A DNA stretch of 64,000 nt from Pseudoxanthomonas composti (lineage in GTDB: Bacteria > Pseudomonadota > Gammaproteobacteria > Xanthomonadales > Xanthomonadaceae). The notes under the pieces are model-generated. The model searched no databases and was not told where the DNA came from. It saw nothing but the letters and a program-made list of their open reading frames with translations. The position numbers and the translations under genes are program-made. The stretch is taken from NCBI RefSeq assembly GCF_004122095.1, contig NZ_SAWZ01000006.1, positions 210,169 to 274,168 of the forward strand, given 5' to 3'. This document shows, piece by piece, positions 35,034 to 43,242 of the stretch (within the stretch, counting starts at the first letter, position 1; each line of letters opens with the position of its first letter).

Positions 35034-37364
35034 ATGCCGTTCAGTGTCGATGTCTCCAACCGGCCGGAACACGGCACGCGGCTGCTGCAGCAGGCGTTCG
35101 ACGGCGCTGTTCCACCGCTGGTGCAGGCGTTCTCCACGGCGTTGGGTCGTTTCGATGATGCCTTGTTCGACCGGGCCGAGCGCGCCGGGCCTTCGCAGGC
35201 GGCCTTCCTCGATGGCATGCGCGAGCTGCGCCGCCGCCGCGATGAGATCGTGGCCCGGTTTCGCTCGCACCTGGACCGCTGCTGGAAGTCCCTGGAAGAC
35301 CGCACCCCGCTGTCGGCCGAAAGCGTCCTGATCGATCCGCAGACCAGCGGCCTGAGCTTGGTTTCGGATCAGGAGCTCGAGTCGCGCCTGGCCGCGCGCA
35401 ACCTGGCCAGCGTGATCAGCCGCGAGTGCAAGCTGGTCCTGGTGCGGCTGGACCGTCGCCTGGGCCACCTGGCGGGCGGGCTGGAGCTGGACAACGACAC
35501 CAACCCGGTCGGGCCCGAGCACATCGGCCTGGCCGTCCACGAGGCGTTCTCCAGCAGCGACCTGAGCCTGGAAGTGCGCCTGGTCGTGATCAAGCTGTGC
35601 GAGCGCGAGCTGGCGCCGGTCATCGGCCGCATCTACGAAGCGCTGGACGAGCGGCTGGTCCAGCTCAACGTCCTGCCGCAGGTGGCGCCCGCCGCCGGGG
35701 CCCGCCGCAGGACGATGGAATCTCCTGTGCCGTCGCCGGCGCCGGCCACGGGCGAGGACTTCTTCGGCACCGTGCCGGAAGAGCCCAGTGCACCGGGCTG
35801 GGCGGCGCGCTTCACTCAGCGCATGGCCGGCATGCGCCGGGCCATGGGTGGGCAGGGCCCGGATGGGCACTTCGTCGGCAACGACGCCGATGCGGGCGTG
35901 CTGCTCGAAGCGCTGCACCACTTCCTGCAGGAGACGCGCCAGCACCGCGAGGCCAACCCGCACGATGCGGGGCAAGGGCAGGGCGCAGGCTATGGCGAGT
36001 CGGTCGGCGGCGGAGAGCGTCCGCTGTCCCAGCGCGAGATGATGTCGGTGCTGTCGGTGCTGCAGGCCTCGCCCAGCGCCACCCTGCGCGCGGCCATCGG
36101 CGATACCGGCGAGTCGCTGTCCCAGCGGCTCAAGAGCGAAGTCCTCAGCGGCGCCAGCCAGCTGGGCGTGGACCCGGGCCAGGCGCGCCTGTCGCCGATG
36201 GACGAGGACGCCATCGACCTGGTCGGCATGCTGTTCGATGTGATGCTGGACGAGCGCGAACTCGACGGCCGGCCGCGCGAGCTGATCGGGCGCCTGGTGG
36301 TGCCGTTCGTCAAGGTGGCGCTGCTGGACCGCCGGATGTTCGTGCAGAAGACCCACCCGGCCCGGCGCCTGCTCAACGTGCTGGCCGAGGCCTGCGAGGG
36401 CAACACCGGCGAAAGCGCGGCCGAGCGCACCTTGATGACCAAGGTCGAGGAAGTCATCGATCGGCTGGTCGCCGAGTTCAACGAGAATCTGGCGGTGTTC
36501 CTGACGCTGGAGGAAGAGTTCCGCGATTTCCTGTCCCAGCACAAGCGCCGCATCGAGGTGGCCGAGCGCCGCGCCGCGGAAATCCAGCGCGGCCAGGAAC
36601 GGCTGGAAGCGGCCCGCACCCGCACCAACGCCGAGCTGGACCAGCGTCTGCAGGGACGCCAGGTGCCCCAGGCCATCGAAGATTTCCTGCGCCAGCCGTG
36701 GGCGCACCACGTGACCATGGCGGTGCTGCGCGAAAGCGACGACGGCGCGGCCCTGGCCGATGCCCTACACCTGGCCGATGGCGTGCTGGCGGCGGTGGAC
36801 CAGGCGCAGGCGCAGCAGGCCAACGTGGCCTGGCTGGAAGCCGAGCGTGCCGGCCTGGTGCGGGTGTTCGCCAGTGTCGGGGTGACCGGCGACCAGGCCA
36901 ACGCCGCCATCAATGCGCTGCGCGAGACCCTGCAGGCGGTGGCCGCCTCACGTCCTGACCTGGAAAAGGCGCTGCCGGAGCTGCCCACCGTGAGCCTGCC
37001 GCGCCCGGTCGAGCCGGAGGCGGCGCCGATCGCGCTGGTGGGCGGCACCGACACGCTGGATTTCGACGCCACCGACGCCGAGCACTTCCGCAAGCTGCCC
37101 GTGGGCACCTGGCTGGATTTCATCGACAAGGACAACCGCGTGCAGGCCGGCAAGCTGTCCTGGGTCAGCCCGATTTCTTCGCGCCTGCTGTTCGTCAACC
37201 GTCGCGGCGTGCGCTTCTGCGTCGCCTCGCCGGAGGAGCTGGCGGTGATGGTGCGCATGGGGCGCCTGCGCAAGCATCACGAGCAGGACGCCTTCGACGC
37301 GGCCATGCAGGGCGTGATCGACCGCCTGGACACCGGCGTGCAGCGGGGCTCTGCCGAGGTCTGA
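35034..37364 (+). CDS. DUF1631 family protein, second of a tandem pair
   Basis: A 776-residue paralogue of the preceding gene. ATG at 35034 has GGGGAAG at normal distance. Shared segments run the whole length: LVSDQELESRLAARNLA versus LVSNHELEVRLAVRSLA, SQREMMSVLSVLQ versus SQRELLSVLSLMQ, HPARRLLNVLAEA versus HPARRLLNLLADA, and the C-terminal GTWLDFIDKDNRVQAGKL, WVSPISSRLLFVN, VASPEELAVM. Regions around 220-330 differ most and are Pro/Gly-rich linkers. Cytoplasmic by absence of signal or TM segments. Role unknown; the C-terminal domain resembles PilZ, so c-di-GMP or another nucleotide signal is possible but unproven. Confidence 0.8.
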   Translation: MPFSVDVSNRPEHGTRLLQQAFDGAVPPLVQAFSTALGRFDDALFDRAERAGPSQAAFLDGMRELRRRRDEIVARFRSHLDRCWKSLEDRTPLSAESVLIDPQTSGLSLVSDQELESRLAARNLASVISRECKLVLVRLDRRLGHLAGGLELDNDTNPVGPEHIGLAVHEAFSSSDLSLEVRLVVIKLCERELAPVIGRIYEALDERLVQLNVLPQVAPAAGARRRTMESPVPSPAPATGEDFFGTVPEEPSAPGWAARFTQRMAGMRRAMGGQGPDGHFVGNDADAGVLLEALHHFLQETRQHREANPHDAGQGQGAGYGESVGGGERPLSQREMMSVLSVLQASPSATLRAAIGDTGESLSQRLKSEVLSGASQLGVDPGQARLSPMDEDAIDLVGMLFDVMLDERELDGRPRELIGRLVVPFVKVALLDRRMFVQKTHPARRLLNVLAEACEGNTGESAAERTLMTKVEEVIDRLVAEFNENLAVFLTLEEEFRDFLSQHKRRIEVAERRAAEIQRGQERLEAARTRTNAELDQRLQGRQVPQAIEDFLRQPWAHHVTMAVLRESDDGAALADALHLADGVLAAVDQAQAQQANVAWLEAERAGLVRVFASVGVTGDQANAAINALRETLQAVAASRPDLEKALPELPTVSLPRPVEPEAAPIALVGGTDTLDFDATDAEHFRKLPVGTWLDFIDKDNRVQAGKLSWVSPISSRLLFVNRRGVRFCVASPEELAVMVRMGRLRKHHEQDAFDAAMQGVIDRLDTGVQRGSAEV

Positions 37365-37467
37365 TGCCCTTGGCCGGTGCTGCCGGTCGGCAACGCCCGT
37401 GACCGCGATGTTCCTGCACGCGATGGCGACGCATCGGTTTTCGGTCGCTCGGCCGACTGCCGGACGA

Positions 37468-37929
37468 TCAGTGCGGATGATCGTGGGGAGGGGGAGGGGC
37501 GTCCTGCCTCACCGGCGGATGGGCCTGGATCCAGGCCTGGCGCTGCTCGGGTGTCATGTCGCGCCACTGGTCGCGGAAACGGTGGCGCGCCTCCCGGTCC
37601 ATGTCGCGGGTGCGCTCGAAGACCGCGCGCGCCTGCTCGCGTTCGGCCGGGCTCATCTTCTCGTAGCGCTCCATGCCCTTTCGCGCCTGTTCCCGCTGCT
37701 GCGGCGTCATGCGCTGCCAGCGCTCGGCGCGCTCCAGCATGCGCGCGCGCTTGTCCGGCTCATTGTTCCAGTGCTCGCGCACGCCCGCGATCAGCGCCTG
37801 GCGCTGCGCCTCGGTCAGCTGTTCCCAGCGCGGCGGCGGGTCGGTATCGGGCCGTGGCGGATCCTTCGCCGCCAGCGGCGCGGCCAGCGCCAGCGCGGCG
37901 GCGAACACGAGACAGGACAAGGACTTCAT
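37468..37929 (-). CDS. DUF3106 secreted/periplasmic protein
   Basis: A 153-residue protein with a signal peptide (MKSLSCLVFAAALALAAPLAAK). The mature part is highly charged with repeated W-x2-L/M-T-x-E/Q-Q-R-Q units (WEQLTEAQRQAL, WQRMTPQQREQA, YEKMSPAEREQA, WRDMTPEQRQAW), the DUF3106 pattern of helical repeats. ATG at 37929 has GGAG 8 nt upstream; a GTG at 37938 overlaps the stop of the upstream gene but has no spacing for a ribosome site. Third gene of the sigma-factor operon, probably a target or partner of its regulation. The His-rich tail (PPPPHDHPH) could bind metal. Confidence 0.82.
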   Translation of the reverse strand: MKSLSCLVFAAALALAAPLAAKDPPRPDTDPPPRWEQLTEAQRQALIAGVREHWNNEPDKRARMLERAERWQRMTPQQREQARKGMERYEKMSPAEREQARAVFERTRDMDREARHRFRDQWRDMTPEQRQAWIQAHPPVRQDAPPPPHDHPH

Positions 37930-37934
37930 CTGCT

Positions 37935-38327
37935 TCACTCCATGGCAAGCGGCTGGCTGTCAGAACCCAGCCAGACGAACAGGTCGGGATTGGTGTCCAA
38001 CTCCGCGTAAGGATCCTCGGCCACTGCATCCAGGTCCGACGGCAGTCCGTCGCCGTCGGCCGTCTGCGCCGCCACTTGCGACGGGCTGGACGGGGCCGGC
38101 GTGGTTTGCCGCAGCAGGCCCACGCCCACCACGGCCAGCAGGGCCAGGGAGAACGCGCTGGCGGCCAGCCAGCGCGGCGCCGGTCTTGCCGGGCCCGAGG
38201 CTGGCTGGCCCTGGGCGGCGGCATGACGCGCCGCGCGCAGGTGCGTCAGCGTCTGTGGCGAAAGCTGCGCGCTCGCCGCGGCATGCAATTGCCGGGCGCG
38301 CACGTCGAAAGAAGACGGGGTGTTCAT
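37935..38327 (-). CDS. DUF3619-type single-pass membrane protein (likely sigma-factor partner)
   Basis: A 130-residue protein: a cytoplasmic N-terminal helical part (about 1-50), one TM segment (WLAASAFSLALLAVVGVGLL, about 53-72), and an acidic outer tail (DGLPSDLDAVAEDPYAEL). Such anti-sigma-like topology next to a sigma factor suggests regulation of that factor. Its GTG/ATG end overlaps neighbours on both sides: start with the sigma gene stop, stop with the DUF3106 region. Assignment to DUF3619 rests on length and neighbourhood. Confidence 0.72.
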   Translation of the reverse strand: MNTPSSFDVRARQLHAAASAQLSPQTLTHLRAARHAAAQGQPASGPARPAPRWLAASAFSLALLAVVGVGLLRQTTPAPSSPSQVAAQTADGDGLPSDLDAVAEDPYAELDTNPDLFVWLGSDSQPLAME

Positions 38328-38887
38328 CGGAAATCCTCGAGTTGCTTCTGCAGCGCCTCACGGGCGCGCGAGAGATGGGTCTTGACCGAACCTTCCGAGC
38401 AGCCCATGACCTGGGCGGTCTGGCTGACATCCAGTTCCTCCAGCACGCGCAGGGTGAAGGCTTCGCGCTGGCGGGCCGGAAGCGCGCGCAAGGCCTGCAC
38501 CATCAGGCCGTAGGCTTCGCGCTGCTCCTGGCGATCGGACGGGCCGGCGCTGGTATCGGCCCAGTCGATCAGGCTGTCCTGGCTGCGTTCGCTGCTGGGC
38601 AGCAGCCACCGCAGGCGGAAGCTACTACGCCGCTGCAGGTCGATGATGCGCCGGCGCAGGATGCTCCAGAACAGCGGCGTCCATTCGTGCGCCGGCCGCT
38701 CGGCGTAGCCGAGCATCCGCATCATGCTGTCCTGCACCGCATCCAGCGCGTCATCGCGACTGCGCAGGCCGGACTCAGCGAACCGGAAGGCGCGCGGGCC
38801 AATGCCGGCCAGGAAGGCCTCCAGCGAGACTGGCGGCGTTTCCGTGACGCGATCGAGGGGGGCGGCGATGTCTGCACTCACCAGCAC
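38324..38887 (-). CDS. RNA polymerase sigma factor (sigma-70/ECF family)
   Basis: A 187-residue sigma factor with region 2 (RSRDDALDAVQDSMMRMLGY, WTPLFWSILRRRIIDLQRR) and region 4 helix-turn-helix (ALPARQREAFTLRVLEELDV, AQVMGCSEGSVKTHLSRARE). GTG start at 38887 with a weak ribosome site; a GTG two codons later is possible. First gene of a three-gene overlapping operon with the DUF3619 and DUF3106 proteins. It likely controls an envelope response; the signal is unknown. Confidence 0.88.
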   Translation of the reverse strand: MLVSADIAAPLDRVTETPPVSLEAFLAGIGPRAFRFAESGLRSRDDALDAVQDSMMRMLGYAERPAHEWTPLFWSILRRRIIDLQRRSSFRLRWLLPSSERSQDSLIDWADTSAGPSDRQEQREAYGLMVQALRALPARQREAFTLRVLEELDVSQTAQVMGCSEGSVKTHLSRAREALQKQLEDFR

Positions 38888-38962
38888 AGCTTATGTCCGG
38901 CAGGGAGGATTGCCAGAGTGAACGTCCGCGAAAATGCCTGGTTGACCGGCGCTGATCGATGT

Positions 38963-39382
38963 TCAGCGACCAGCCAAGAACGCGCCGACCAAGGCGATCA
39001 GTACCAAGGCGTAGTCCGTAGGACCGGTGGCCAGCCCGAGCAGGGTCATGGCCAGGTCCAGGCCCAGCTTGGTGGACGCTTCCACCGGGCCCAGGCCGAA
39101 GATCGAGCCCAGGTGCAGCGAGACGATATTCCAGTAGGCCAACGCGATGCCCAGCGCGGTCGCCAGCAGCGCGATCAGGCCGCGGGCCAGCCCCGGCGCC
39201 ATCCCGAACAGACGCAGACAAACCACCGAATCCAGCGCCACCGCCAGCGCCATCCAGCTGCACTGACGATTGGTTTGCAAGGCCAGGACGGACCACAGCA
39301 GGGACAGCAGACCGCAGGCAAGGAAGGTCAGCAGCAGCGCCAGCCAAGTGCGGCCGCCGCTCAACGAGGGTGTGAAGGACAT
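38963..39382 (-). CDS. Four-TM hypothetical membrane protein
   Basis: A 139-residue hydrophobic protein with about four membrane segments (TWLALLLTFLACGLLSLLW, WMALAVALDSVVCLRLF, GLIALLATALGIALAYW, and a C-terminal DYALVLIALVGAFLAG). ATG at 39382 has GGAG 6 nt upstream, better than the in-frame ATG at 39409. No family recognised. It lies alone between a sigma-factor operon and the divergent sufT. Confidence 0.68.
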   Translation of the reverse strand: MSFTPSLSGGRTWLALLLTFLACGLLSLLWSVLALQTNRQCSWMALAVALDSVVCLRLFGMAPGLARGLIALLATALGIALAYWNIVSLHLGSIFGLGPVEASTKLGLDLAMTLLGLATGPTDYALVLIALVGAFLAGR

Positions 39383-39518
39383 TGGAGCTCCAGACGATGC
39401 GCCCAGCATAACGGGCGCGGCCGGAATGCTCTGTCCATGCCATGCGGGCCGGCGCAGCGGGGCGCTCGGCTAGAATGGCGCGCTTGCACGATCGACCGTG
39501 CGTCCCCACCTGTCCCGC

Positions 39519-40070
39519 ATGTATTCCCGAAGCAGCGAACCCGTCCAGTTCGAACGCGACTGCGACGCCATCATGGTCCCCTCCGGGGAATCGGTGACCT
39601 TGCCCGCCGGCACCTACGGCTACATCACCCAGGCCCTGGGCGGCAGCTACACGGTGTTCGTGGAAGGCAACCTGATGCGCATCGCCGGCAAGGACGCCGA
39701 CGCCATCGGCAAGGAGCCGGTCGAGCCCTTGAGCCTGCCGGCCGACGCGGGCGACGAACAGGTCGAACGCATGATGTGGGACCAGCTGCGGACCTGCTTC
39801 GATCCGGAAATTCCGTTCAACATCGTCGATCTTGGCCTCATCTACGAGGCCAACCTGGGGCATCTCGACGATGGGCGCCGTCGTGTGGATGTGCGGATGA
39901 CGCTGACCGCGCCGGGCTGCGGGATGGGGGAGATCCTGGTGGACGACGTGCGCAGCAAGCTGGAAATGATCCCCACCATCGCCGAGGCGGACGTGGAGCT
40001 GGTGTTCGACCCGCCGTGGAACCGCAACATGATGTCCGAGGCCGCGCGCCTGGAAACCGGGATGCTCTGA
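39519..40070 (+). CDS. sufT: Fe-S cluster assembly protein SufT
   Basis: A 183-residue SufT-type protein. The N-terminal part (MYSRSSEPVQFERDCDA, GTYGYITQALGGSYTVFVEG) is specific to SufT, and the C-terminal DUF59/MIP18 domain has DPEIPFNIVDLGLIYE and the conserved cysteine in TLTAPGCGMGEIL. It assists Fe-S cluster maturation. ATG at 39519 preferred; an in-frame ATG at 39498 is possible. No suf operon is adjacent here, so it acts in trans. Confidence 0.88.
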   Translation: MYSRSSEPVQFERDCDAIMVPSGESVTLPAGTYGYITQALGGSYTVFVEGNLMRIAGKDADAIGKEPVEPLSLPADAGDEQVERMMWDQLRTCFDPEIPFNIVDLGLIYEANLGHLDDGRRRVDVRMTLTAPGCGMGEILVDDVRSKLEMIPTIAEADVELVFDPPWNRNMMSEAARLETGML

Positions 40071-40376
40071 GCGCACTTTCTTTGCTGCGGTGTGAAAACA
40101 CGCCGCCCATGTCCCTGAATGTCCGTTTCCAGGTCCGTTTGGGACTTGATCGGCGTCCCGAATCGGACATCCCGAAGCGCAGATGCAACCATTTTCGGTG
40201 AAACGTCTTGTTTCACGCGATTTCCCTCGTTTAGGTTCGAGTCAGACCCGGATTGTCCCGGGTCAAAACGCCGGTCGGACGCCGTCAGCTCGAATCACAA
40301 CAGAAGCCAAGGCGTGTGGCCGGAGATGCCCGCAGGAATGCGGGTGACCGCTCCATTCCATTGAGAGGGAAGTTCG
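40071..40376. promoter_or_regulatory. Regulatory spacer before the secreted protease, with a GTGAAAC/GTTTCAC palindrome
   Basis: This 306-nt gap has no gene. It contains a small hairpin (CGGTGTG/CACGCCG region near 40090-40112) just past sufT, and a clean inverted repeat GTGAAAC-N5-GTTTCAC at 40198-40216. The right half of the palindrome overlaps a possible -35 (TTGTTT), so it may be an operator controlling the protease gene 160 nt downstream. No consensus known to me matches it well. Confidence 0.4.
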
Positions 40377-42137
40377 ATGTCCGAAGTCACGCAAGGCCGC
40401 ATGCGCAAGCATGCGTTGGCCGCGGCTGCCGCGGTGTTCGTCTCGATCATGACGGCTCCGGCCGCGATGGCCGCAGAGCGGCTCAACCTGTCCGGATTGC
40501 AGGCCACCGATCAGCAAGGGTTCGACCGCTTCATCGTGAAGTACCGCGAAGGGTCGGCCGCCCAGCTGGACGCGGCCGCGTTGTCGCCCAAGCTGAAGTC
40601 CGCGGCATCGGCCGTGCCGAAGGTCTCGGGCAAGTCCGCCCTGGATATCCAGTACCTGCGCCGCACCGCGGTGGGCTCGGATGTGGTGCGCAGCGCGCGC
40701 AAGCTGGACCGGGTGGAAGCGGAGGCGCTGATGCGCCAGATCGCTGCGGACCCGGAGGTCGAATATGTCGAGGTGGACAAGCTCAACCGCGCCTACGCCA
40801 CGCCCAACGATCCGCGCTACAGCGAGCAGTGGAGCTATCAGGGCGGCAACGGCGGCATCCGCGCCAACGAGGCCTGGGACGTGACCAGCGGCACCGGCGT
40901 GGTGGTGGCGGTACTGGATACCGGCATCACCAGCCATCCGGACCTCAACGCCAACGTCATCGCCGGCTACGACTTCATCGCCGACACCTCCGTGTCCAAC
41001 GATGGCAATGGCCGCGACTCCAACCCGGCCGATCCCGGCGACTGGGTCACGGCCAACCAGTGCGGCTATTCCCACGGCGCGCAGAACTCCAGCTGGCATG
41101 GCACGCACGTGGCCGGCACCGTGGCCGCGGTCACCAACAACAGCGTCGGCGTGGCCGGCGTGGCCTACGGCGCCAAGGTGATGCCGGTGCGCGTGCTGGG
41201 CACCTGCGGCGGTTACGACTCGGATATCGCCGACGCCATCATCTGGGCCTCCGGCGGCACCGTCAGTGGCGTGCCCAACACCAGCACGCCGGCCGAGGTG
41301 ATCAACCTCAGCCTGGGCGGCTCCGGCGCCTGCGGCACCACCACCCAGAACGCCATCAACAGCGCGGTCGGCCGCGGCTCCACCCTCGTCATCGCCGCCG
41401 GCAACGACAACACCAATGTGGCCAATGCCTCGCCGGCCAACTGCAACAACGTGATCGCGGTGGGTTCCACCACCAATACCGGCGCGCGCTCGAGCTTCTC
41501 CAACTATGGCTCCGGGGTGGACATCGCCGCGCCGGGCTCCAGCATCCTGTCCACGCTCAACAGCGGTACCACCACGCCGGGCAACGCCAGCTACGCCTCC
41601 TACAGCGGCACCTCGATGGCCACCCCGCACGTGGCCGGCGTGGTCGCCCTGATGCAGTCGGTGGCCTCCTCGCCGCTAACCCCGGCGCAGGTCGAATCCA
41701 CCCTGAAGTCGACCGCGCGCGCTTTCCCGAGCACGCCCTCGCAGCCCATTGGCGCTGGCATCGTCAACGCCAAGGCGGCGGTGGACGCGGTCACCGGTGG
41801 CGGCAGCACCAATCCCAACCCGCCCAGCGGCAACACCCTGACCAGCGGCACGCCGGTCACCGGGCTATCGGCCACGACCGGCAACTCGCTGCAGTACACC
41901 ATCACGGTGCCCGCTGGTCGCAGCACCCTGACCGTGGCCATCAGCGGCGGGACGGGCGATGCCGACCTGTACGTGCGGCGCGGCGCGGCGCCGACCGATT
42001 CGACCTACAACTGCCGGCCGTACCGCAGCGGCAACAGCGAAACCTGCACCTTCAACTCGCCGGCCGCGGACACCTGGTACGTGCGGGTCAAGGCCTACAG
42101 CAGCTTCTCGGGCGTGACCCTGCGGGCTACTTACTGA
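40377..42137 (+). CDS. Secreted subtilisin-family protease with propeptide and PPC domain
   Basis: A 586-residue preproprotein. Signal peptide to about residue 32 (MTAPAAMAA), an I9-type propeptide (about 45-135; FIVKYREGSA, VEYVEVDKLNRAY), then an S8 catalytic domain with Asp181 (VLDTGIT), His241 (HGTHVAG), oxyanion Asn (AAGND) and Ser413 (GTSMATPHVAG). A Gly/Ser/Pro linker leads to a C-terminal PPC domain (about 490-586; DADLYVRRGAAPT, YNCRPYRSGNSETC) that is usually removed after type II secretion. Same architecture as extracellular proteases of plant-pathogenic xanthomonads. GAGAGGGA precedes the ATG. Monocistronic with a strong terminator. Confidence 0.95.
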   Translation: MSEVTQGRMRKHALAAAAAVFVSIMTAPAAMAAERLNLSGLQATDQQGFDRFIVKYREGSAAQLDAAALSPKLKSAASAVPKVSGKSALDIQYLRRTAVGSDVVRSARKLDRVEAEALMRQIAADPEVEYVEVDKLNRAYATPNDPRYSEQWSYQGGNGGIRANEAWDVTSGTGVVVAVLDTGITSHPDLNANVIAGYDFIADTSVSNDGNGRDSNPADPGDWVTANQCGYSHGAQNSSWHGTHVAGTVAAVTNNSVGVAGVAYGAKVMPVRVLGTCGGYDSDIADAIIWASGGTVSGVPNTSTPAEVINLSLGGSGACGTTTQNAINSAVGRGSTLVIAAGNDNTNVANASPANCNNVIAVGSTTNTGARSSFSNYGSGVDIAAPGSSILSTLNSGTTTPGNASYASYSGTSMATPHVAGVVALMQSVASSPLTPAQVESTLKSTARAFPSTPSQPIGAGIVNAKAAVDAVTGGGSTNPNPPSGNTLTSGTPVTGLSATTGNSLQYTITVPAGRSTLTVAISGGTGDADLYVRRGAAPTDSTYNCRPYRSGNSETCTFNSPAADTWYVRVKAYSSFSGVTLRATY

Positions 42138-42156
42138 GCGAGCAGCGCTGGTAACC

Positions 42157-42189
42157 AGAACCCCCGGTTGATCCGGGGGTTCTCTTTTT
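42157..42189 (+). terminator. Rho-independent terminator after the protease gene
   Basis: An 11-bp perfect stem AGAACCCCCGG (42157-42167) / CCGGGGGTTCT (42173-42183), loop TTGAT, followed by CTTTTT. It starts 20 nt after the protease stop. Confidence 0.95.
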
Positions 42190-42289
42190 GCGCCGAACGC
42201 GAGTGCGTTGATCGCTTAGGAGATACAACGTCGGCAAAAGCCGACCTCACCAAGCAGCGCGAATCGTGACCAGCCGCAGCGGGCGCCTC

Positions 42290-42604
42290 GGTGGACAAGC
42301 TTCGCGTTGTCCACCCTACGTTTCCGCGGTCCAGCCGCATCGGGCGTGGCGGACAAATTGCGTTGCTCACCCGCCGTAGGGTGGATGACGCTCTTCCATC
42401 CACCGTCGCGGAGCAGCAGATGACGGGGCGTAGCCGCAAGCCAGCCATGCCCGACGCAGGCCTGCCTGCTGGCCGGTACGGCGGCTCAAGCCCACAGCAA
42501 GTCGTCTTCGCAAGGCTTTTCGATGGTCCAGCCGCATCGCGCGTGGTGGACAAGCTTCGCGTTGTCCACCCTACGTGGGGTGGATGACGCTCTTTTCATC
42601 CACC
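42290..42604. repeat. Cluster of GGTGGACAA / GGTGGATGA hairpin elements
   Basis: Four hairpins in the 42190-42716 spacer: GGTGGACAA...TTGTCCACC at 42290-42315 and again at 42545-42570, both with the identical loop GCTTCGCG; and GGTGGATG(A)...CATCCACC at 42380-42404 and 42579-42604. The first type is followed by CTACG and the second preceded by GTAGG or GTGGG. At 42545-42604 one of each stands in tandem. Same family as the copies at 23890-23987. No gene is seen in this 500-nt spacer. Confidence 0.82.
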
Positions 42605-42716
42605 GTCGCCGCAAGCCAAGGAAGCGAACGCCAGCAACGGCAAACCGCCGCCTTCCCGAAGCGGAGCCGTCGGCGCCGCTGCGCATCGATTCGAGGCAAG
42701 CGCCTCTTGAGCGCGC

Positions 42717-43202
42717 TCAGGCCGCCTCGAAGCGATTGGCCGCCACGTTCTTGCGCACCTGCTCAGGGTCCCAGATGCGGCCGTTCATGGCGATGTAGAC
42801 GCCCGCCGGCAGCGACTGCACCGCGCCGACCGCGCAACCGATGTTGAACTCGGCATCCGAACCGCGGAACCGCGCCGGGTTGAGCGCGCCGGTCATCACG
42901 ATGGTCTTGTCGGCGATGGTCTTCAGCACCTTGCCGGTCTGCACCATGCTGTCGGTGCCGTGGGTGATCAGCACATGGCGCACCGGCTGCGCGGCCACCG
43001 TGGCGCGGATCAGCTCGCGGTCCTCATCGGTGATGTGCAGCGAATCCTTGCGGATGATCGGGATCACGGTGAAGCGGAAGGTCACGCCCAGTTCCTTGAG
43101 GATCTGGCCGATCTGCGGGTCGCCGATCTGGTAATCGGACTTGTCGTCGAAATAGATCTTGTCGATGGTGCCACCGGTGGTGACGATCAGCAGCTCTTCC
43201 AT
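42717..43202 (-). CDS. Half-length asparaginase-like protein (N-terminal domain only)
   Basis: A 161-residue protein equivalent to the N-terminal half of L-asparaginases. The first catalytic motif TGGTIDK (threonine near residue 11) and the second motif LITHGTDSMVQTG, carrying the Thr/Asp pair, are both intact, and VMTGALNPARFRGSDAEFN corresponds to the end of the first domain. The ~150-residue C-terminal domain is absent and the protein ends normally, with no remnant in the downstream repeat region. Full-length asparaginases are about 330 aa. GGAG lies 6 nt before the ATG. A real single-domain family exists in proteobacteria, so this is probably not a truncation; activity is uncertain. Confidence 0.8.
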   Translation of the reverse strand: MEELLIVTTGGTIDKIYFDDKSDYQIGDPQIGQILKELGVTFRFTVIPIIRKDSLHITDEDRELIRATVAAQPVRHVLITHGTDSMVQTGKVLKTIADKTIVMTGALNPARFRGSDAEFNIGCAVGAVQSLPAGVYIAMNGRIWDPEQVRKNVAANRFEAA

Positions 43203-43242
43203 CACACGCTCCGCGGGACCGCTTCGAATAGGGGCGAGGATT

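Noticed and set aside
37673..40201. An 842-codon plus-strand frame across the sigma-factor operon and sufT
   Set aside because: It runs antisense to three good genes and out of frame through sufT, without recognisable domains.
42190..42716. Small open frames in the repeat-filled spacer (for example 42523-42798)
   Set aside because: They consist of translated hairpin repeats and change with repeat arrangement; no ribosome sites or motifs.
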